Numbered from the stretch's first letter, positions 26,736-37,473 are shown. The stretch: 58,981 nt of DNA from Streptosporangiaceae bacterium (GCA_030041275.1 JASHOE010000282.1:1-58981), one strand, 5' to 3'. Notes: generated by a model from the letters alone, not told the origin. Translations and numbers: made by a program.

Positions 26736-27164
26736 ATGAGCAGTATCCGGGTGGTCATCGCCAAGCCAGGCCTGGACGGACATGATCGCGGTGCGAAGGT
26801 TGTCGCGCGCGCGCTCCGCGACGCCGGGGTGGAGGTCATCTACACCGGGCTGCACCAGACCCCTGAGCAGATCGTGTCCGCCGCGCTCCAAGAGGACGCC
26901 GACGCGATCGGCCTGTCGATTCTGTCGGGCGCGCACATGACCCAGTTCAGTCGCGTCCTGGAGCTGCTGCGCGAGCGCAACGCGACCGACATCGTCGTCT
27001 TCGGTGGCGGCATCATCCCGGACGCCGACATCGCCGAGCTCGAGCAGATGGGCGTCGCCAAGATCTTCACGCCGGGCGCGCCGACGTCCGAGATCGTCGG
27101 CTGGGTGTCCGCGAAGCTCGGGCACGACGAGCCAGCCGCGCCGGCCAGTCAGCGCGGCACCTGA
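26736..27164 (+). CDS. icmB: Coenzyme B12-binding small subunit (isobutyryl-CoA mutase IcmB/methylmalonyl-CoA mutase C-terminal type)
   Basis: The 142-residue protein is a stand-alone cobalamin-binding Rossmann-like domain. [22 protein letters not shown] contains the DxHxxG motif whose His coordinates cobalt, LSILSGAH is the SxL motif, and [11 protein letters not shown] is the GG motif. Stand-alone domains like this pair with a separate catalytic chain to rearrange acyl-CoA carbon skeletons; IcmB of streptomycetes lies between pcrA and sucC, as here. The large subunit is not in the window. GGAGG precedes the ATG. Methylmalonyl-CoA mutase small-chain function is the alternative. Confidence 0.82.
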   Translation: MSSIRVVIAKPGLDGHDRGAKVVARALRDAGVEVIYTGLHQTPEQIVSAALQEDADAIGLSILSGAHMTQFSRVLELLRERNATDIVVFGGGIIPDADIAELEQMGVAKIFTPGAPTSEIVGWVSAKLGHDEPAAPASQRGT

Positions 27165-27251
27165 TCCCTTCGACCCAGGTAACGCCGAGCCCTCGTCCCG
27201 CACTAGGCTTCCTGGCGCGACGAATCCCGAGCGCTAAGGGACGGAACCCCA

Positions 27252-28448
27252 GTGGACCTGTTCGAATACCAGGCGAAGGAGCTGTTCGCCGAGTACGGCG
27301 TCCTGATCCAGCGTGGCGGCGTTGCCAGCACGGCCGCGGAGGCCGAGGCGATCGCCGCCGACTTCGCGGCGAATGGCTCGCCGCAGGTGGTGATCAAGGC
27401 TCAGGTGAAGACCGGCGGCCGCGGCAAGGCTGGGGGCGTGAAGCTGGCCGCGAGCCCCGCCGAGGCGCGGGCCAAGGCGGAGGCCATCCTCGGCATGGAC
27501 ATCAAGGGCCACACCGTGCACTCGGTGCTGGTTGCCGAGGATGTCGACATCGCTGAGGAGTACTACCTCTCCTTCCTGATCGACCGCGCCGAGCGAACCT
27601 TCCTCGCGATCTGCTCGGTCGAGGGCGGCGTGGAAATCGAGGAGGTGGCGCGGACCAAGCCCGAGGCGCTGGCGAGGATTCCGGTGAGCCCGCTGGCCGG
27701 CGTCGACCGGGCCACCGCGCTGGAAATCGTGCGCGCGGGCGGGCTGCCTGAGCACGCGCAGGCGGGTGCCGCCGAACTAGCCGAGCGGCTGTGGGCGGTG
27801 TTCACCGACGAAGACGCCACGCTGGTGGAGGTCAACCCCCTCGTGTACACGGGCGAGGGCCGGGTCCTGGCGCTGGACGCCAAGGTCACGCTGGATGACA
27901 ACGCTGCCTTCCGGCAGGACTGGGCCGCGTTCGCCGACCCGACGGCCGTCGATCCGATCGAAGCGCGGGCGAAGGCCAAGCACCTGAACTATGTGAAGCT
28001 CGATGGGTCGGTCGGCATCATCGGCAACGGCGCGGGACTGGTCATGTCCACGCTGGACGTCGTGGCTTACGCCGGGGAGGAATTCGGCGGCGTGCGGCCG
28101 GCGAACTTCCTGGACATCGGCGGGGGGGCGTCGGCTGAGGTGATGGCCAACGGCCTCGACATCGTGCTGTCGGATCCCCACGTGCGCAGCGTGTTCGTCA
28201 ACGTCTTCGGCGGCATCACCGCGTGCGACGCGGTCGCCAACGGCATCGTTTCAGCGATGGCGCTGCTCGCAGAGCGCGGCGACGCGGTGACCCATCCCAT
28301 CGTGGTTCGGCTGGACGGGAACAAGGCGGTCGAAGGCCGCGCGATCCTCGCGGCCGCCGCGCTGCCGGGCATCGAACAGGTCGGGACCATGGACGACGCG
28401 GCGCGGCGCGCCGCCGAGCTGGCCGCAGCGGCCGCGAACGGAGCCTGA
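27252..28448 (+). CDS. sucC: Succinyl-CoA ligase (ADP-forming) beta subunit
   Basis: The 398-residue protein has an N-terminal ATP-grasp domain ([57 protein letters not shown]) and the C-terminal CoA-ligase domain ([28 protein letters not shown]). With SucD it interconverts succinyl-CoA and succinate with substrate-level phosphorylation. The GTG start has AAGGGACGG upstream. A TAGGCT at 27204-27209 could be the promoter with a leader of about 36 nt. sucD follows after one base. Confidence 0.96.
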   Translation: MDLFEYQAKELFAEYGVLIQRGGVASTAAEAEAIAADFAANGSPQVVIKAQVKTGGRGKAGGVKLAASPAEARAKAEAILGMDIKGHTVHSVLVAEDVDIAEEYYLSFLIDRAERTFLAICSVEGGVEIEEVARTKPEALARIPVSPLAGVDRATALEIVRAGGLPEHAQAGAAELAERLWAVFTDEDATLVEVNPLVYTGEGRVLALDAKVTLDDNAAFRQDWAAFADPTAVDPIEARAKAKHLNYVKLDGSVGIIGNGAGLVMSTLDVVAYAGEEFGGVRPANFLDIGGGASAEVMANGLDIVLSDPHVRSVFVNVFGGITACDAVANGIVSAMALLAERGDAVTHPIVVRLDGNKAVEGRAILAAAALPGIEQVGTMDDAARRAAELAAAAANGA

Positions 28449-28449
28449 C

Positions 28450-29334
28450 ATGGCCATCTTCCTGACCGCGGACAGCAGGATCATCGTGCAGGGCATCACC
28501 GGCTCCGAGGGCCGCAAGCACGGCGCGCGGATGATCGCCGCCGGGACCAACGTCGTCGGGGGCACCAACCCGCGGAAGGCGGGCCAGACGGTCGACCTAG
28601 CTGACACCGAACTGCCGGTGTTCGCGACAGTCGGGGACGCGATGGCTGCGACCGGCGCCGACGTGTCGGTCGTCTTCGTGCCGGAAACGGGCACCAAGGC
28701 CGCGGTGATCGAGGCCATCGACGCGGCGATCCCGCTGGTCATCGTCATCACTGAGGGCGTGCCTGTGCACGACACTGCGCAGTTCTGGGCGTACGCGGGG
28801 GCCACCGGCAACGGCACCAGGATCGTAGGCCCCAACTGCCCGGGCGTTGCGTCGCCCGGCAAGTCGAACGCCGGCATCATCCCGGCCGACATCACCTCCG
28901 AGGGCCGGATCGGCCTGGTGTCCAAGTCCGGCACGCTGACGTACCAGATGATGTACGAGCTGCGCGACATCGGCTTCTCGACCGCCGTCGGCATCGGCGG
29001 CGACCCGATCATCGGCACCACGCACATCGACTGCCTGCAGGCGTTCCAGGACGACCAGGAGACCGACGCCATCGTCATGATCGGCGAGATCGGCGGCGAC
29101 GCCGAGGAGCGGGCCGCCGCCTACATCGAGCGGAACATCAGCAAGCCAGTCGTCGCCTACGTCGCTGGGTTCACCGCCCCCGAGGGCAAGACGATGGGCC
29201 ACGCGGGCGCGATCATCTCTGGTTCGGCGGGCACCGCCCAGGCGAAGAAAGACGCCCTGGAGAAGGTCGGCGTGCGCGTCGGGCGGACGCCCAGCGAGAC
29301 CGCGCGTCTCGTGCGCGACATCATGCGGGGGTAA
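28450..29334 (+). CDS. sucD: Succinyl-CoA ligase (ADP-forming) alpha subunit
   Basis: The 294-residue subunit binds CoA through the N-terminal Rossmann domain ([27 protein letters not shown]) and carries the phosphorylated His in [37 protein letters not shown] and [19 protein letters not shown] are family signatures. It works with the adjacent sucC product in the TCA cycle. Spacing of one base from sucC indicates co-translation. Confidence 0.96.
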   Translation: MAIFLTADSRIIVQGITGSEGRKHGARMIAAGTNVVGGTNPRKAGQTVDLADTELPVFATVGDAMAATGADVSVVFVPETGTKAAVIEAIDAAIPLVIVITEGVPVHDTAQFWAYAGATGNGTRIVGPNCPGVASPGKSNAGIIPADITSEGRIGLVSKSGTLTYQMMYELRDIGFSTAVGIGGDPIIGTTHIDCLQAFQDDQETDAIVMIGEIGGDAEERAAAYIERNISKPVVAYVAGFTAPEGKTMGHAGAIISGSAGTAQAKKDALEKVGVRVGRTPSETARLVRDIMRG

Positions 29335-29434
29335 CCCGGCCCCTGTGGGGTTGGCGGGGCCGTCGGCAGCGGCCGTACGCCGTTACCGGCGCGCCTCCCC
29401 GGCCGCGGCGGCCTGCGTTGTCAGGCTTGCCCGT

Positions 29435-30826
29435 GTGACTGCCCATCCGGTGACCGCGAGCAGCGCGCGCCGGGCTGCCAGCGGCGGATCGGGCGACGGC
29501 GGCGACGCCAGGCCGGCCGATCGGCGGTCGCTGCTCACCATAGGGAGTGTCGCGGCGCTCGCCGCGGCCGGGACTGGGCTAGCGGTGATCACGCTGCTCG
29601 TCCTGATCGGCTTCGTCGCGGCGCCGCACGCGGGCTTCGGCTTGCGCGCCGTGCTCCGGACCGCGGCGATGATCTGGCTGGTCGGTCATCACGTCGGCTT
29701 CAGCTTCCGCGGTGCTGGCCGGATCGGGATGCTCCCGCTCGGCTTGGTGGTGCTGCCAGGAGCCCTGCTCTGGCGAGCCGGGCGCTGGGTCGTGCGCGCC
29801 GGGGGGGTTGGCAGGCTGCGCCATGTGGGGCTCGCGGCGCTGGGTCTCGCGATTCCGTATGCGGTCGTGACCGGAGCGCTCGCGCTCGCGAGCCGGTCGG
29901 CTCTCGCTGCGGCGTCGCTGCCGCAGGCGATCGCGTGCGGCTTCTTGCTGGCCCTCGCCGCTGGCGGACTCGGCGGAGCACGGGAACTGGCACCGTGGCC
30001 GAGGCTCATCAGCCTGTTGTCGCAACGCGGCCGCGCCGTGCTGGTCGCGGTGGCGGGCTCACTAGCTACGCTAGCGGCAGCCGGCGCGCTGATCGCTTGC
30101 GTCAGCCTGGCCGCGCACCTGCACGAGGCGGCTGCGCTCGAGCGGAGCCTCGCGCCGGGCGCCGTCGGCACGGCCCTCCTGCTGCTGCTCCAGCTGGCCT
30201 ATCTGCCCAATGCCATCGTGTGGGCGATCGCCTTCGCCCTCGGGCCGGGGTTCGCGTTCGGCTCGGCGACCGTGGTGGCGCCGACCGGCTCGGCGCTGGC
30301 CCAGCTGCCGGCGCTGCCGCTGCTGGCCGCGTTGCCTCCGGGTGTGCACTCGGCGCTGCCCGGCTGGCTGGAGCCGGTCGTGCTCGCCGTGCCGTATCTG
30401 GCTGGCGGCCTCGGCGGCCTGCTGCTGGTCCGGGCCGCCCCGGCGCTCGGCCTTGACGTGGCGCCCCTGCTCGGGCTCGTTTGCGGGGTGGCGTCCGGCG
30501 CGGTACTGGGGGTGCTGGCAGCCGCGTCCGGCGGACCACTGGGCGACGGCCGGCTGACCGCGGTCGGCCCCTCGCCTTGGCAGGTGGGCGTCGTGTCCGC
30601 GCTCGAGCTTGGCATCTCGATGGCGGTGACCGCCGGCGCCGTCAACTACCTGACGCTGCGCCGCGCGGGCGCGCTGCCGAAGCAGCCGGGTCCAGGCCGG
30701 GCCGATCCGGCTGGCCCACGCGACGGGGACGGCGACGGCGCCCACCTCCTCTACCTCGACCGGTGGGCCGGAGAGGAGTCGCCGGCCGATCGCCCGTCAT
30801 CACCGGGCCCCGCCGCCCTGCCCTGA
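29435..30826 (+). CDS. perM: PerM/DUF6350 polytopic membrane protein
   Basis: The 463-residue protein has a short basic N-terminus and about ten hydrophobic segments rich in Ala, Leu and Val, without catalytic motifs. Location between sucD and purN matches the DUF6350/PerM family; the Mycobacterium tuberculosis homologue PerM (Rv0955) is linked to cell division and Mg2+-dependent persistence. The short hydrophilic C-terminal tail is Pro/Gly-rich. An upstream GTG at 29345 is possible, but CAGGCT lies 7 nt before the GTG at 29435 and fits the leaderless pattern, so I choose that start. Confidence 0.75.
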   Translation: MTAHPVTASSARRAASGGSGDGGDARPADRRSLLTIGSVAALAAAGTGLAVITLLVLIGFVAAPHAGFGLRAVLRTAAMIWLVGHHVGFSFRGAGRIGMLPLGLVVLPGALLWRAGRWVVRAGGVGRLRHVGLAALGLAIPYAVVTGALALASRSALAAASLPQAIACGFLLALAAGGLGGARELAPWPRLISLLSQRGRAVLVAVAGSLATLAAAGALIACVSLAAHLHEAAALERSLAPGAVGTALLLLLQLAYLPNAIVWAIAFALGPGFAFGSATVVAPTGSALAQLPALPLLAALPPGVHSALPGWLEPVVLAVPYLAGGLGGLLLVRAAPALGLDVAPLLGLVCGVASGAVLGVLAAASGGPLGDGRLTAVGPSPWQVGVVSALELGISMAVTAGAVNYLTLRRAGALPKQPGPGRADPAGPRDGDGDGAHLLYLDRWAGEESPADRPSSPGPAALP

Positions 30827-30890
30827 CCTGAGCGCTGCAGTACGCTGCGGCCAGAGAGCGGGAAAGGAGCGGACCGTCAGCCAGTCCCGA

Positions 30891-31514
30891 TTGCTCGTGC
30901 TGGTGTCTGGCACGGGGACCATCCTGCAGGCCCTCATGGATGCCTGCGCTGATCCCGGATATGGCGCCCGGATTGTCGCCGTTGGCGCGGATCGCGAAGG
31001 CACCGGCGGGGTTGCCAGGGCGGAGGCAGCGGGGATACCGACGTTCGTGCGGCGGCTGAAGGACTCGCCCGACCGGTTCGCGTGGGATCAGGCACTGACG
31101 GCCGACTGCGCCGCGTTCGCCCCCGACCTCGTGGTGCTGGCAGGCTTCATGAAGCTGGTGGGCAGCGACTTCCTGGCCGAATTCGGTGGCCGGACGATCA
31201 ATACGCACCAGGCGCTGCTGCCGTCGTTCCCTGGCATGCACGGGGTGCACGACGCGTTTGACCACGGGGTCAAAGTGACCGGGTGCAGCGTGTTCGTCGT
31301 CGACGCCGGCGTGGATAGCGGGCCGATTCTGGCCCAGGCCGCCGTCCCGGTGCTCGATGACGACGACGAGGCGACCCTGCTCGAGCGCGTCAAGGTGGCG
31401 GAGCGGGCGCTGGTGGTCGACACGGTGGGCCGGATGCTCCGTGGTGGGTGGTCGGTGGAAGGCCGCCGGGTCCGGCTCGGCAGGCTCGGTGAGCATGCGA
31501 GCAGCACGAGGTGA
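30891..31514 (+). CDS. purN: Phosphoribosylglycinamide formyltransferase
   Basis: PurN transfers a formyl group from 10-formyl-THF to GAR in purine synthesis. The product has the [12 protein letters not shown] phosphate-binding loop (Ile where Asn is nearly universal), catalytic Asn and His in [13 protein letters not shown], and the catalytic Asp in [11 protein letters not shown]. The only canonical start fitting the family is TTG at 30891. However, AGGAG at 30865-30869 lies 6 nt before an in-frame GTC at 30876, which would give [13 protein letters not shown]. The start is therefore either a rare GTC codon, a mutated GTG, or the TTG. purH follows after 4 nt. Confidence 0.92.
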   Translation: MLVLVSGTGTILQALMDACADPGYGARIVAVGADREGTGGVARAEAAGIPTFVRRLKDSPDRFAWDQALTADCAAFAPDLVVLAGFMKLVGSDFLAEFGGRTINTHQALLPSFPGMHGVHDAFDHGVKVTGCSVFVVDAGVDSGPILAQAAVPVLDDDDEATLLERVKVAERALVVDTVGRMLRGGWSVEGRRVRLGRLGEHASSTR

Positions 31515-31518
31515 CGCA

Positions 31519-33096
31519 GTGACCAGAGTGGCAATCCGGCGGGCGCTCGTCAGCGTCTACGACAAGAGCGGCCTTCAGGACCTGGCCGCCGCGCTGCACG
31601 CAGCCGGCGTCGAGATCGTGTCGACGGGCACCACCGCGGCGGCAATCGCGGCGGCTGGCGTGCCCGTGACCGCGGTCGAGGACGTGACTGGCTTCCCCGA
31701 GTGCCTGGATGGCCGCGTCAAGACGCTGCACCCCGCCGTGCACGCTGGGCTGCTCGCCGATCGCTCGAAGGAAGGCCACCGCGACCAGCTCGCCGTGCTT
31801 GGCATCGAGCCCTTCGACCTGCTGGTGTCGAATCTGTACCCGTTTGAGCAGACCGTGGCCAGCGGTGCGAGCCCAGCCGAGTGTGTCGAGCAGATCGACA
31901 TCGGCGGCCCGGCCATGGTGCGCGCGGCGGCGAAGAATCACGGCACCGTCGCGGTGATAACGAGTCCGGCGGCCTACCCGGATGTGGCCGCGGCGCTCGC
32001 GGCGGGCGGATTCACGCTGGCGGAGCGGCGTCGCCTCGCGGCGCAGGCGTATGCGCACACGGCGGCCTACGACGCCGCGGTGTCGTCGTGGTTCGCGGCG
32101 CAATACGCGCCCGACGCGGTGGCCTCAGAGACGGGCTGGCCGGACGTGGTTGGCACGATCTGGCAGCGGCAGGATGTCCTGCGCTACGGCGAGAACCCGC
32201 ACCAGCGCGGCGCGCTGTACCGGCGCACCGGCGGTCCCGGTCACGACCCGGGCATCGCGGCCGCGGAGGTGCTGCACGGCAAGGCCATGTCCTACAACAA
32301 CTATGTCGACGCCGACGCGGCCCGGCGGGCCGCGTTCAGCTTCGCCGAGCCGTGCGTGGCGATCATGAAGCACGCCAACCCGTGCGGCATCGCGATCGGC
32401 GCAGACCTGGCCGAGGCGCACCGCAAGGCGAATGCCAGCGATCCCGTCTCCGCGTTCGGCGGCGTGATCGCCGCGAACGGCATCGTCACCGCTGCGATGG
32501 CCAGCCAGATCGCGGACATCTTCACCGAGGTGATCATCGCGCCGGACTTCGAGCCAGCCGCCCTGGCGGTCCTCACCGCCAAGAAGAACCAGCGGCTGCT
32601 GCGTTGCCCGCCGCCATCGGGTACTGCCGCATCCGCCGAGTGGCGCCAGGTGAGCGGCGGTTTGCTCATGCAGACCCCGGACACCGGCGGTCAGCCCGGC
32701 GACACGGCTGCGGACTGGAAGCTCGTGGCAGGCACCGCGCCGGCCGATGACGCGGTGGCCGACCTGGAATTTGCCTGGCGCGCCTGCCGCGCCGTGAAGT
32801 CCAACGCCATTCTGCTGGCGGCCGGCGGCGCGAGCGTCGGCATCGGGATGGGCCAGGTGAACCGCGTCGACTCGTGCCGCCTCGCGGTCGCCAGGGCCGG
32901 TAGCCGCGCCCCGAGCGCGGTCGCTGCCAGCGACGCGTACTTTCCGTTCGCCGACGGGCTGCAGATCCTTACCGAGGCCGGCGTGCGCGCGATCGTCGAG
33001 CCGGGCGGCTCGATCCGCGATGATGAGGTGATCGCGGCGGCCCAGGATGCGGGCGTCGCGCTCTACTTCACCGGGGTCAGGCACTTCTACCACTGA
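31519..33096 (+). CDS. purH: Bifunctional AICAR transformylase/IMP cyclohydrolase
   Basis: The 525-residue protein carries out the last two steps of IMP synthesis. The N-terminal MGS-like IMP cyclohydrolase domain ([44 protein letters not shown]) is followed by the AICAR transformylase domain ([14 protein letters not shown]; the catalytic Lys/His in [27 protein letters not shown]). Length is typical. The GTG at 31519 sits 4 nt after the purN stop with GAGG just upstream; an in-frame ATG at 31495 inside purN is possible. Confidence 0.96.
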   Translation: MTRVAIRRALVSVYDKSGLQDLAAALHAAGVEIVSTGTTAAAIAAAGVPVTAVEDVTGFPECLDGRVKTLHPAVHAGLLADRSKEGHRDQLAVLGIEPFDLLVSNLYPFEQTVASGASPAECVEQIDIGGPAMVRAAAKNHGTVAVITSPAAYPDVAAALAAGGFTLAERRRLAAQAYAHTAAYDAAVSSWFAAQYAPDAVASETGWPDVVGTIWQRQDVLRYGENPHQRGALYRRTGGPGHDPGIAAAEVLHGKAMSYNNYVDADAARRAAFSFAEPCVAIMKHANPCGIAIGADLAEAHRKANASDPVSAFGGVIAANGIVTAAMASQIADIFTEVIIAPDFEPAALAVLTAKKNQRLLRCPPPSGTAASAEWRQVSGGLLMQTPDTGGQPGDTAADWKLVAGTAPADDAVADLEFAWRACRAVKSNAILLAAGGASVGIGMGQVNRVDSCRLAVARAGSRAPSAVAASDAYFPFADGLQILTEAGVRAIVEPGGSIRDDEVIAAAQDAGVALYFTGVRHFYH

Positions 33097-33194
33097 CCGC
33101 CTGATCCCGCCCTGAGCGGAAAACCAGCTGGGAACGTGGTCGCTTGGTGTCCCCGACAAGGACGGGACTCCGCGCGTCGGCAACAATGATCACG

Positions 33195-34046
33195 ATGACT
33201 GCGACGATTCTCGACGGCAAGGCGACGGCCGCTTCGATCAAGGCGGATCTGGCCCAGCGGGTGGCGAAGCTGACGGCCGCCGGCATCACGCCCGGCCTTG
33301 GCACGGTGCTGGTGGGCGACGACGCGGGCAGCCACGCCTACGTGGCCGGCAAGCACCGGGACTGCGCTCAGGTCGGCATCCGCAGCATCAGGAAGGACCT
33401 GCCCGCGGCCGCCACGCAGCAGCAGGTTGAGGACATCGTCGCTGAACTCAACGCCGATCCCGCCTGCACCGGTTACATCGTCCAGCTGCCGCTGCCGCCC
33501 GGCCTCGACGCGCAGCGAGTGCTCGGCATGATCGACCCCGACAAAGATGCCGACGGCCTCCAGCCTGCGAACCTCGGGAAGCTTGTGCTCGGCGAGCCGG
33601 GCCCGCTGCCCTGCACTCCGAAGGGCATCGTGGAGCTGCTGCGCCGCTACGAGGTGCCGATCGCGGGCGCCGATGTGACGGTGATCGGGCGCGGCATCAC
33701 TGTCGGCCGGGCCCTCGGCCTGGTGCTCACCCGGCGCACCGAGAACGCGACCGTGACCCAGTGCCACACCGGGACGAGAGATCTGGCGGCGCACACCCGC
33801 ACGGCAGACATCGTCGTGGTGGCGGCGGGCCGCCCGGCGCTGCTGACCCGCGACATGGTCAAGCCCGGCGCCGCGGTGGTGGATGTGGGCATCACCAGGA
33901 CCGACGCCGGGCTCGTCGGCGACGTGGATCCCGCGGTCGCGCAGGTCGCAGGGTTCCTGGCGCCGGTCCCCGGCGGGATCGGCCCGATGACCCGCGCCAT
34001 GCTGCTGGTCAACGTCGTGGAGGCCGCCGAGCGGCAGTTGCACTGA
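33195..34046 (+). CDS. folD: Bifunctional methylene-THF dehydrogenase/cyclohydrolase
   Basis: The 283-residue enzyme supplies 10-formyl-THF, the donor used by the upstream purN and purH products. The catalytic Tyr and Lys lie in [12 protein letters not shown], with QLPLPPGLD, the D-K-D-A-DG loop, [11 protein letters not shown] and the NADP-binding [28 protein letters not shown] ends the core. FolD usually has GRSxxVGxP; here GRGITVGRA deviates from the SxxVGxP form. The ATG at 33195 has AACAAT 7 nt upstream; an in-frame ATG at 33186 is an alternative start. Confidence 0.95.
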   Translation: MTATILDGKATAASIKADLAQRVAKLTAAGITPGLGTVLVGDDAGSHAYVAGKHRDCAQVGIRSIRKDLPAAATQQQVEDIVAELNADPACTGYIVQLPLPPGLDAQRVLGMIDPDKDADGLQPANLGKLVLGEPGPLPCTPKGIVELLRRYEVPIAGADVTVIGRGITVGRALGLVLTRRTENATVTQCHTGTRDLAAHTRTADIVVVAAGRPALLTRDMVKPGAAVVDVGITRTDAGLVGDVDPAVAQVAGFLAPVPGGIGPMTRAMLLVNVVEAAERQLH

Positions 34047-34420
34047 CGCTTTCGGCGCGAGCCGCCGCGGCGAGCGCGGTGATGCCTCGGGCGTCGGGTA
34101 CGCGCGCGGTGCTCACCTTCGGCGAGACCACGGCGAGCCAGCACTGCCAGGCCGCGAGCCACAAGGGCCTGATCCAGAGAACGCCTGGCATCGTCGTCGC
34201 TTCGGTTCCGGTTGACCCTCGCTCCAGCATGCGCGTGCTCCCCCGGAAGCAGCACCTACTCGTGGGTAACATATGCTGAGCGTGGCGGGCGTGCTGGCGG
34301 CGAGTTTGCGACCCGCCGCGCGCTGGTGGCACGTGGCCAGGCTGTACAGTGCGCATGGCCGGCGTGACCGGTCGGCAACGTCGGTCACGGGCCGAGTGAG
34401 ACAGAAAGGTCGGCGAGCTC
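34047..34420. other. Intergenic stretch without a recognisable gene
   Basis: Several short frames cross this 374-bp gap but none resembles a known family. A TACAGT hexamer at 34345-34350 is a plausible -10 for etfBA, leaving a leader of about 65 nt. A 14-codon ATG frame (34355-34399) lies in that leader, but it starts only 4 nt after the hexamer, so I do not call it. Confidence 0.5.
34345..34350 (+). promoter_or_regulatory. Candidate -10 TACAGT for etfBA
   Basis: The extended TGTACAGT is the best promoter-like sequence upstream of etfB. Confidence 0.4.
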
Positions 34421-35200
34421 ATGAACATCGTGGTCTTGGTCAAGCAGGTACCCGATACGTATTCGGAGCGGAAGCTGCGGGCCGAGGACAGCACGCTGGA
34501 CCGGGATGCGGCCGACGCCGTCATCAACGAGCTGGACGAGTACGCGATCGAGGAGGGTCTGCGGCTGGCCGAGCAGCACGGCGGCGAGGTGACGATCGTG
34601 TCGATGGGCCCGGACAAGGCGGCCGAGGCGATCCGGAAAGCACTGTCGATGGGCGCGGACAAGGCCGTGCATGTCAGTGACCCGGCGCTGCGCGGCTCCG
34701 ACGGCGTGGTGACCTCGGCGGTGCTCGCGAGCGTGCTGGGCCGGACCGGCTTCGACGCGGTGATCCTGGGCTCGGAGTCGACCGATGCGCGGATGGGCAC
34801 GCTGGCCGCGATGCTGGCCGAGCGGCTCGGCGTGCCGCAGATGTCGTTCGCCAGCAAGGTCGACATCGACGGGTCGAAGATCATGATTCACCGGCAGGCC
34901 GACTACGGCTACGACACGGTGGAAGCGAGTTTGCCGGCCGTCGTCAGTGTCGTCGAGAAGATCAACGAGCCACGCTACCCGTCGTTCAAGGGCATCATGG
35001 CGGCCAAGAAGAAGCCGGTCGAGACCCTCACGCTGGCCGACCTCGGAATCGGGGCCGACCAGGCGGGTTTGCCGGGGAGCACGACCGAGGTGGTCAGCTT
35101 CGCAGCCCGGCCGCCGCGAGCGGCCGGCGTCATCGTGACGGACGAGGGCGACGGCGGCGCCAAGGCCGCCGAGTTCCTGGCCTCGCGCAAGTTCATCTGA
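34421..35200 (+). CDS. etfB: Electron transfer flavoprotein beta subunit
   Basis: The 259-residue subunit starts with the family block MNIVVLVKQVPDTYSERKLR and contains the AMP-binding region (VTSAVLASVLGRTGFDAVILGSES, DARMGTLAAMLAERLG) and the DYGYDTVEASLPAVVSV segment. With EtfA it accepts electrons from acyl-CoA and related dehydrogenases and passes them to ETF-quinone oxidoreductase. etfA follows in the same direction after 30 nt. Confidence 0.95.
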   Translation: MNIVVLVKQVPDTYSERKLRAEDSTLDRDAADAVINELDEYAIEEGLRLAEQHGGEVTIVSMGPDKAAEAIRKALSMGADKAVHVSDPALRGSDGVVTSAVLASVLGRTGFDAVILGSESTDARMGTLAAMLAERLGVPQMSFASKVDIDGSKIMIHRQADYGYDTVEASLPAVVSVVEKINEPRYPSFKGIMAAKKKPVETLTLADLGIGADQAGLPGSTTEVVSFAARPPRAAGVIVTDEGDGGAKAAEFLASRKFI

Positions 35201-35230
35201 GCACCCCGGGCCGGAAGGGTTCCTAGACAC

Positions 35231-36187
35231 ATGGCTGAGATCCTGGTACTTGCCGAGCACGACGGCGAGACCGTCAAGAAGGTCACCACCGAGCTGATCA
35301 CGCTGGCGCGGGCGCACGGCGAGCCGTCGGTCGTGTGGACCGGCGGGGGCGCCGAGGGCGGCCGCGCCCGGCTCGCCGAGTTCGGCGCCGCCAAGGTTTA
35401 CGTGGCCGACAGCGGCGACTATGACGACTACGTGGTGGCGCCGAAGGCGGAGCTGCTGGCCCACCTCGTCGAGACGACGTCGCCAGCCGCGGTGCTGGTG
35501 GCGGCCACCTCGGAGGGCCGGGAGGTGGCCGGCCGGCTGGCGATCAAGACCGGCTCCGGTGTCCTGACCGACGTGACCGGCGTGGCTGACGGCATGGTCG
35601 GCGAGCAGTCAGTCTTCGGCGGCGCCATCACCGTGCAGTCCAGGGTCAGGGCCGGCACTCCGATCATCGCCGTGCGGCCGAACGCGGTGACGCCGGAGGC
35701 TGCCGATGGCGCTGCCGAGCTCGAGCCGGTGGCCTTCACCGTCAGCGACGCGGCCAAGACCGCCAGGGTGACCGGGAAGGTGGTCGCCGAGCGAGGCGCC
35801 CGGCCCGAGCTCACTGAGGCGTCCATCGTCGTGTCCGGCGGTCGCGGGCTCGGCTCGGGCGAGCACTTCGCGCTCATCGAGCAGCTCGCCGACTCCCTCG
35901 GCGCGGCGGTCGGTGCGTCCCGCGCGGCCACCGACGCCGGCTGGTACCCACATCAGTTCCAGGTCGGCCAGACCGGCAAGACGGTATCGCCGCAGCTCTA
36001 CATGGCCATCGGCATCTCCGGCGCGATCCAGCACCGGGCCGGCATGCAGACGTCCAAGACGATCATGGTGGTGAACAAGGACCCCGAGGCGCCGATCTTC
36101 GAGCTCGCCGACTTTGGCGTCGTGGGCGATCTGTTCAAGGTCGTGCCCCAACTAGTCGAGGAGATCGGCAAGCGCGAGGCTGGCTGA
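35231..36187 (+). CDS. etfA: Electron transfer flavoprotein alpha subunit
   Basis: The 318-residue subunit has an N-terminal Rossmann-like domain (MAEILVLAEHDGETVKKVT) and the C-terminal FAD-binding domain (VSGGRGLGSGEHFALIEQLAD; GAAVGASRAATDAGW; VGQTGKTVSPQLYMAIGISGAIQHRAGM; VVNKDPEAPIFELADFGVVGDL). These are the full set of EtfA signatures. It forms the heterodimer with the upstream EtfB. GGAAGGG precedes the ATG at a spacing of about 12 nt. Confidence 0.95.
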   Translation: MAEILVLAEHDGETVKKVTTELITLARAHGEPSVVWTGGGAEGGRARLAEFGAAKVYVADSGDYDDYVVAPKAELLAHLVETTSPAAVLVAATSEGREVAGRLAIKTGSGVLTDVTGVADGMVGEQSVFGGAITVQSRVRAGTPIIAVRPNAVTPEAADGAAELEPVAFTVSDAAKTARVTGKVVAERGARPELTEASIVVSGGRGLGSGEHFALIEQLADSLGAAVGASRAATDAGWYPHQFQVGQTGKTVSPQLYMAIGISGAIQHRAGMQTSKTIMVVNKDPEAPIFELADFGVVGDLFKVVPQLVEEIGKREAG

Positions 36188-36224
36188 CCCCGGCCAGCCG
36201 CGGCGGTCCGCTGCCAACCGCCAC

Positions 36225-36230
36225 TAGGCT
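36225..36230 (+). promoter_or_regulatory. -10 TAGGCT of the cysteine desulfurase gene
   Basis: TAGGCT lies 9 nt before the ATG at 36240, giving at most a 2-3 nt leader. Confidence 0.45.
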
Positions 36231-36239
36231 GGGCGCATC

Positions 36240-37454
36240 ATGTCTGACCGAGCCGCCGCGCACGCCAGCCCCGCCGGGAGTCACCCGGCGTCCTACCTCG
36301 ACCACGCGGCCACGACGCCGCTGCTGCCCGCTGCCGTCGCAGCGATGACCGAGGAACTCGCGCAGCTGGGCAACGCCTCGTCGCTGCATAACGCCGGTCG
36401 GCGGGCCCGCCGGGTGGTCGAGGAGTCCAGGGAGCTGATCGCCGAGACTTACGGCGCCCGGCCGAGCGAGGTCGTCTTCACCAGCGGCGGGACCGAGGCG
36501 GACAATCTGGCCGTCAAGGGCTTCTACTGGGCAAGGAGGGCTGCCGACCCGTCCCGACGGCGGGTGCTGGCCTCGACGGTCGAGCATCACGCCGTGCTGG
36601 ACAGCGTGCACTGGCTGGCCGAGCAGCAGGGCGCGGAAGCGGGCTGGCTGCCGGTCGATCACAGCGGCGTGCTGAGCCCGGATGTGCTCGCCGACGCCAT
36701 CGAACTGGATCCAGCCAGCGTCGCCATGATCAGCGTCATGTGGGTCAACAACGAGGTCGGCACCGTGCAGCCGATCGCGGACCTGGCCGCGATCGCAGCC
36801 GAGTACCAGATCCCGTTCCACAGCGACGCAGTGCAGGCCGCGGGCCAGCTTGCGGTGAGTCTCGCGGAGACCGGGGCGACCGCGCTCACGATCACCGCGC
36901 ACAAGATCGGCGGGCCGGTCGGGATAGGCGCGCTGCTGCTCGCCAAAGGTGAGCAGCCGGTGCCGGTGCTGCATGGTGGCGGCCAGGAGCGCGACGTCAG
37001 GTCGGGCACCCTCGACGTGCCTGCCATCCGGGCGTTCGCCGTGGCTGTCGAGACGGCCGCACAGCACCGGTCCGACGAGGCCAAGCGGCTGGCGGCGCTC
37101 CGGGACGACCTGATCTCTCAGGTGTTTGCGGCGGTGCCGAACGCGGTCCTCAACGGGCTGCCCCCTGGGCCGGGCAGGCTGCCGGGAAATGCGCACTTTT
37201 CCTTCCCCGGCTGCGAAGGCGACGCGCTGCTGATGCTGCTGGACGCCCGCGGCATCGCGTGCTCGACGGGGTCGGCGTGCACCGCGGGAGTCGCCCAGCC
37301 GAGCCACGTGCTGCTCGCGATGGGCGCGGACGAGTCACGGGCTCGCGGCTCGCTGCGGTTCTCGCTCGGGCATTGCTCCGAGCAGTCCGACGTCGACGCC
37401 CTGGGCGCGGTGATCGGCGAGGTGGTCGAGCGCGCCCGGCGCGCCGCTCGCTGA
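36240..37454 (+). CDS. Cysteine desulfurase (NifS/IscS class)
   Basis: The 404-residue PLP enzyme takes sulfur from cysteine. [12 protein letters not shown] opens the fold, [17 protein letters not shown] binds PLP phosphate, [11 protein letters not shown] holds the Asp/Gln contacts, and the Schiff-base Lys is in [14 protein letters not shown]. The active Cys is in [12 protein letters not shown], on the long loop typical of class I desulfurases. The next gene is mnmA, so its likely job is to supply persulfide sulfur for tRNA 2-thiolation; Fe-S assembly is also possible. Confidence 0.92.
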   Translation: MSDRAAAHASPAGSHPASYLDHAATTPLLPAAVAAMTEELAQLGNASSLHNAGRRARRVVEESRELIAETYGARPSEVVFTSGGTEADNLAVKGFYWARRAADPSRRRVLASTVEHHAVLDSVHWLAEQQGAEAGWLPVDHSGVLSPDVLADAIELDPASVAMISVMWVNNEVGTVQPIADLAAIAAEYQIPFHSDAVQAAGQLAVSLAETGATALTITAHKIGGPVGIGALLLAKGEQPVPVLHGGGQERDVRSGTLDVPAIRAFAVAVETAAQHRSDEAKRLAALRDDLISQVFAAVPNAVLNGLPPGPGRLPGNAHFSFPGCEGDALLMLLDARGIACSTGSACTAGVAQPSHVLLAMGADESRARGSLRFSLGHCSEQSDVDALGAVIGEVVERARRAAR

Positions 37455-37460
37455 GCGACC

Positions 37461-37466
37461 TAAGCT
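37461..37466 (+). promoter_or_regulatory. -10 TAAGCT of leaderless mnmA
   Basis: TAAGCT is followed by 7 bases and the ATG at 37474. Confidence 0.5.
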
Positions 37467-37473
37467 GGCAGTC

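Noticed and set aside
30842..30860. Small stem (GCTGC/GCAGC-like) before purN as a regulatory structure
   Set aside because: Short and imperfect, with no conserved purine-riboswitch residues.
34355..34399. 14-codon ORF in the etfB leader
   Set aside because: It begins 4 nt after the -10 and does not overlap etfB, so it lacks the support of the other leader ORFs.
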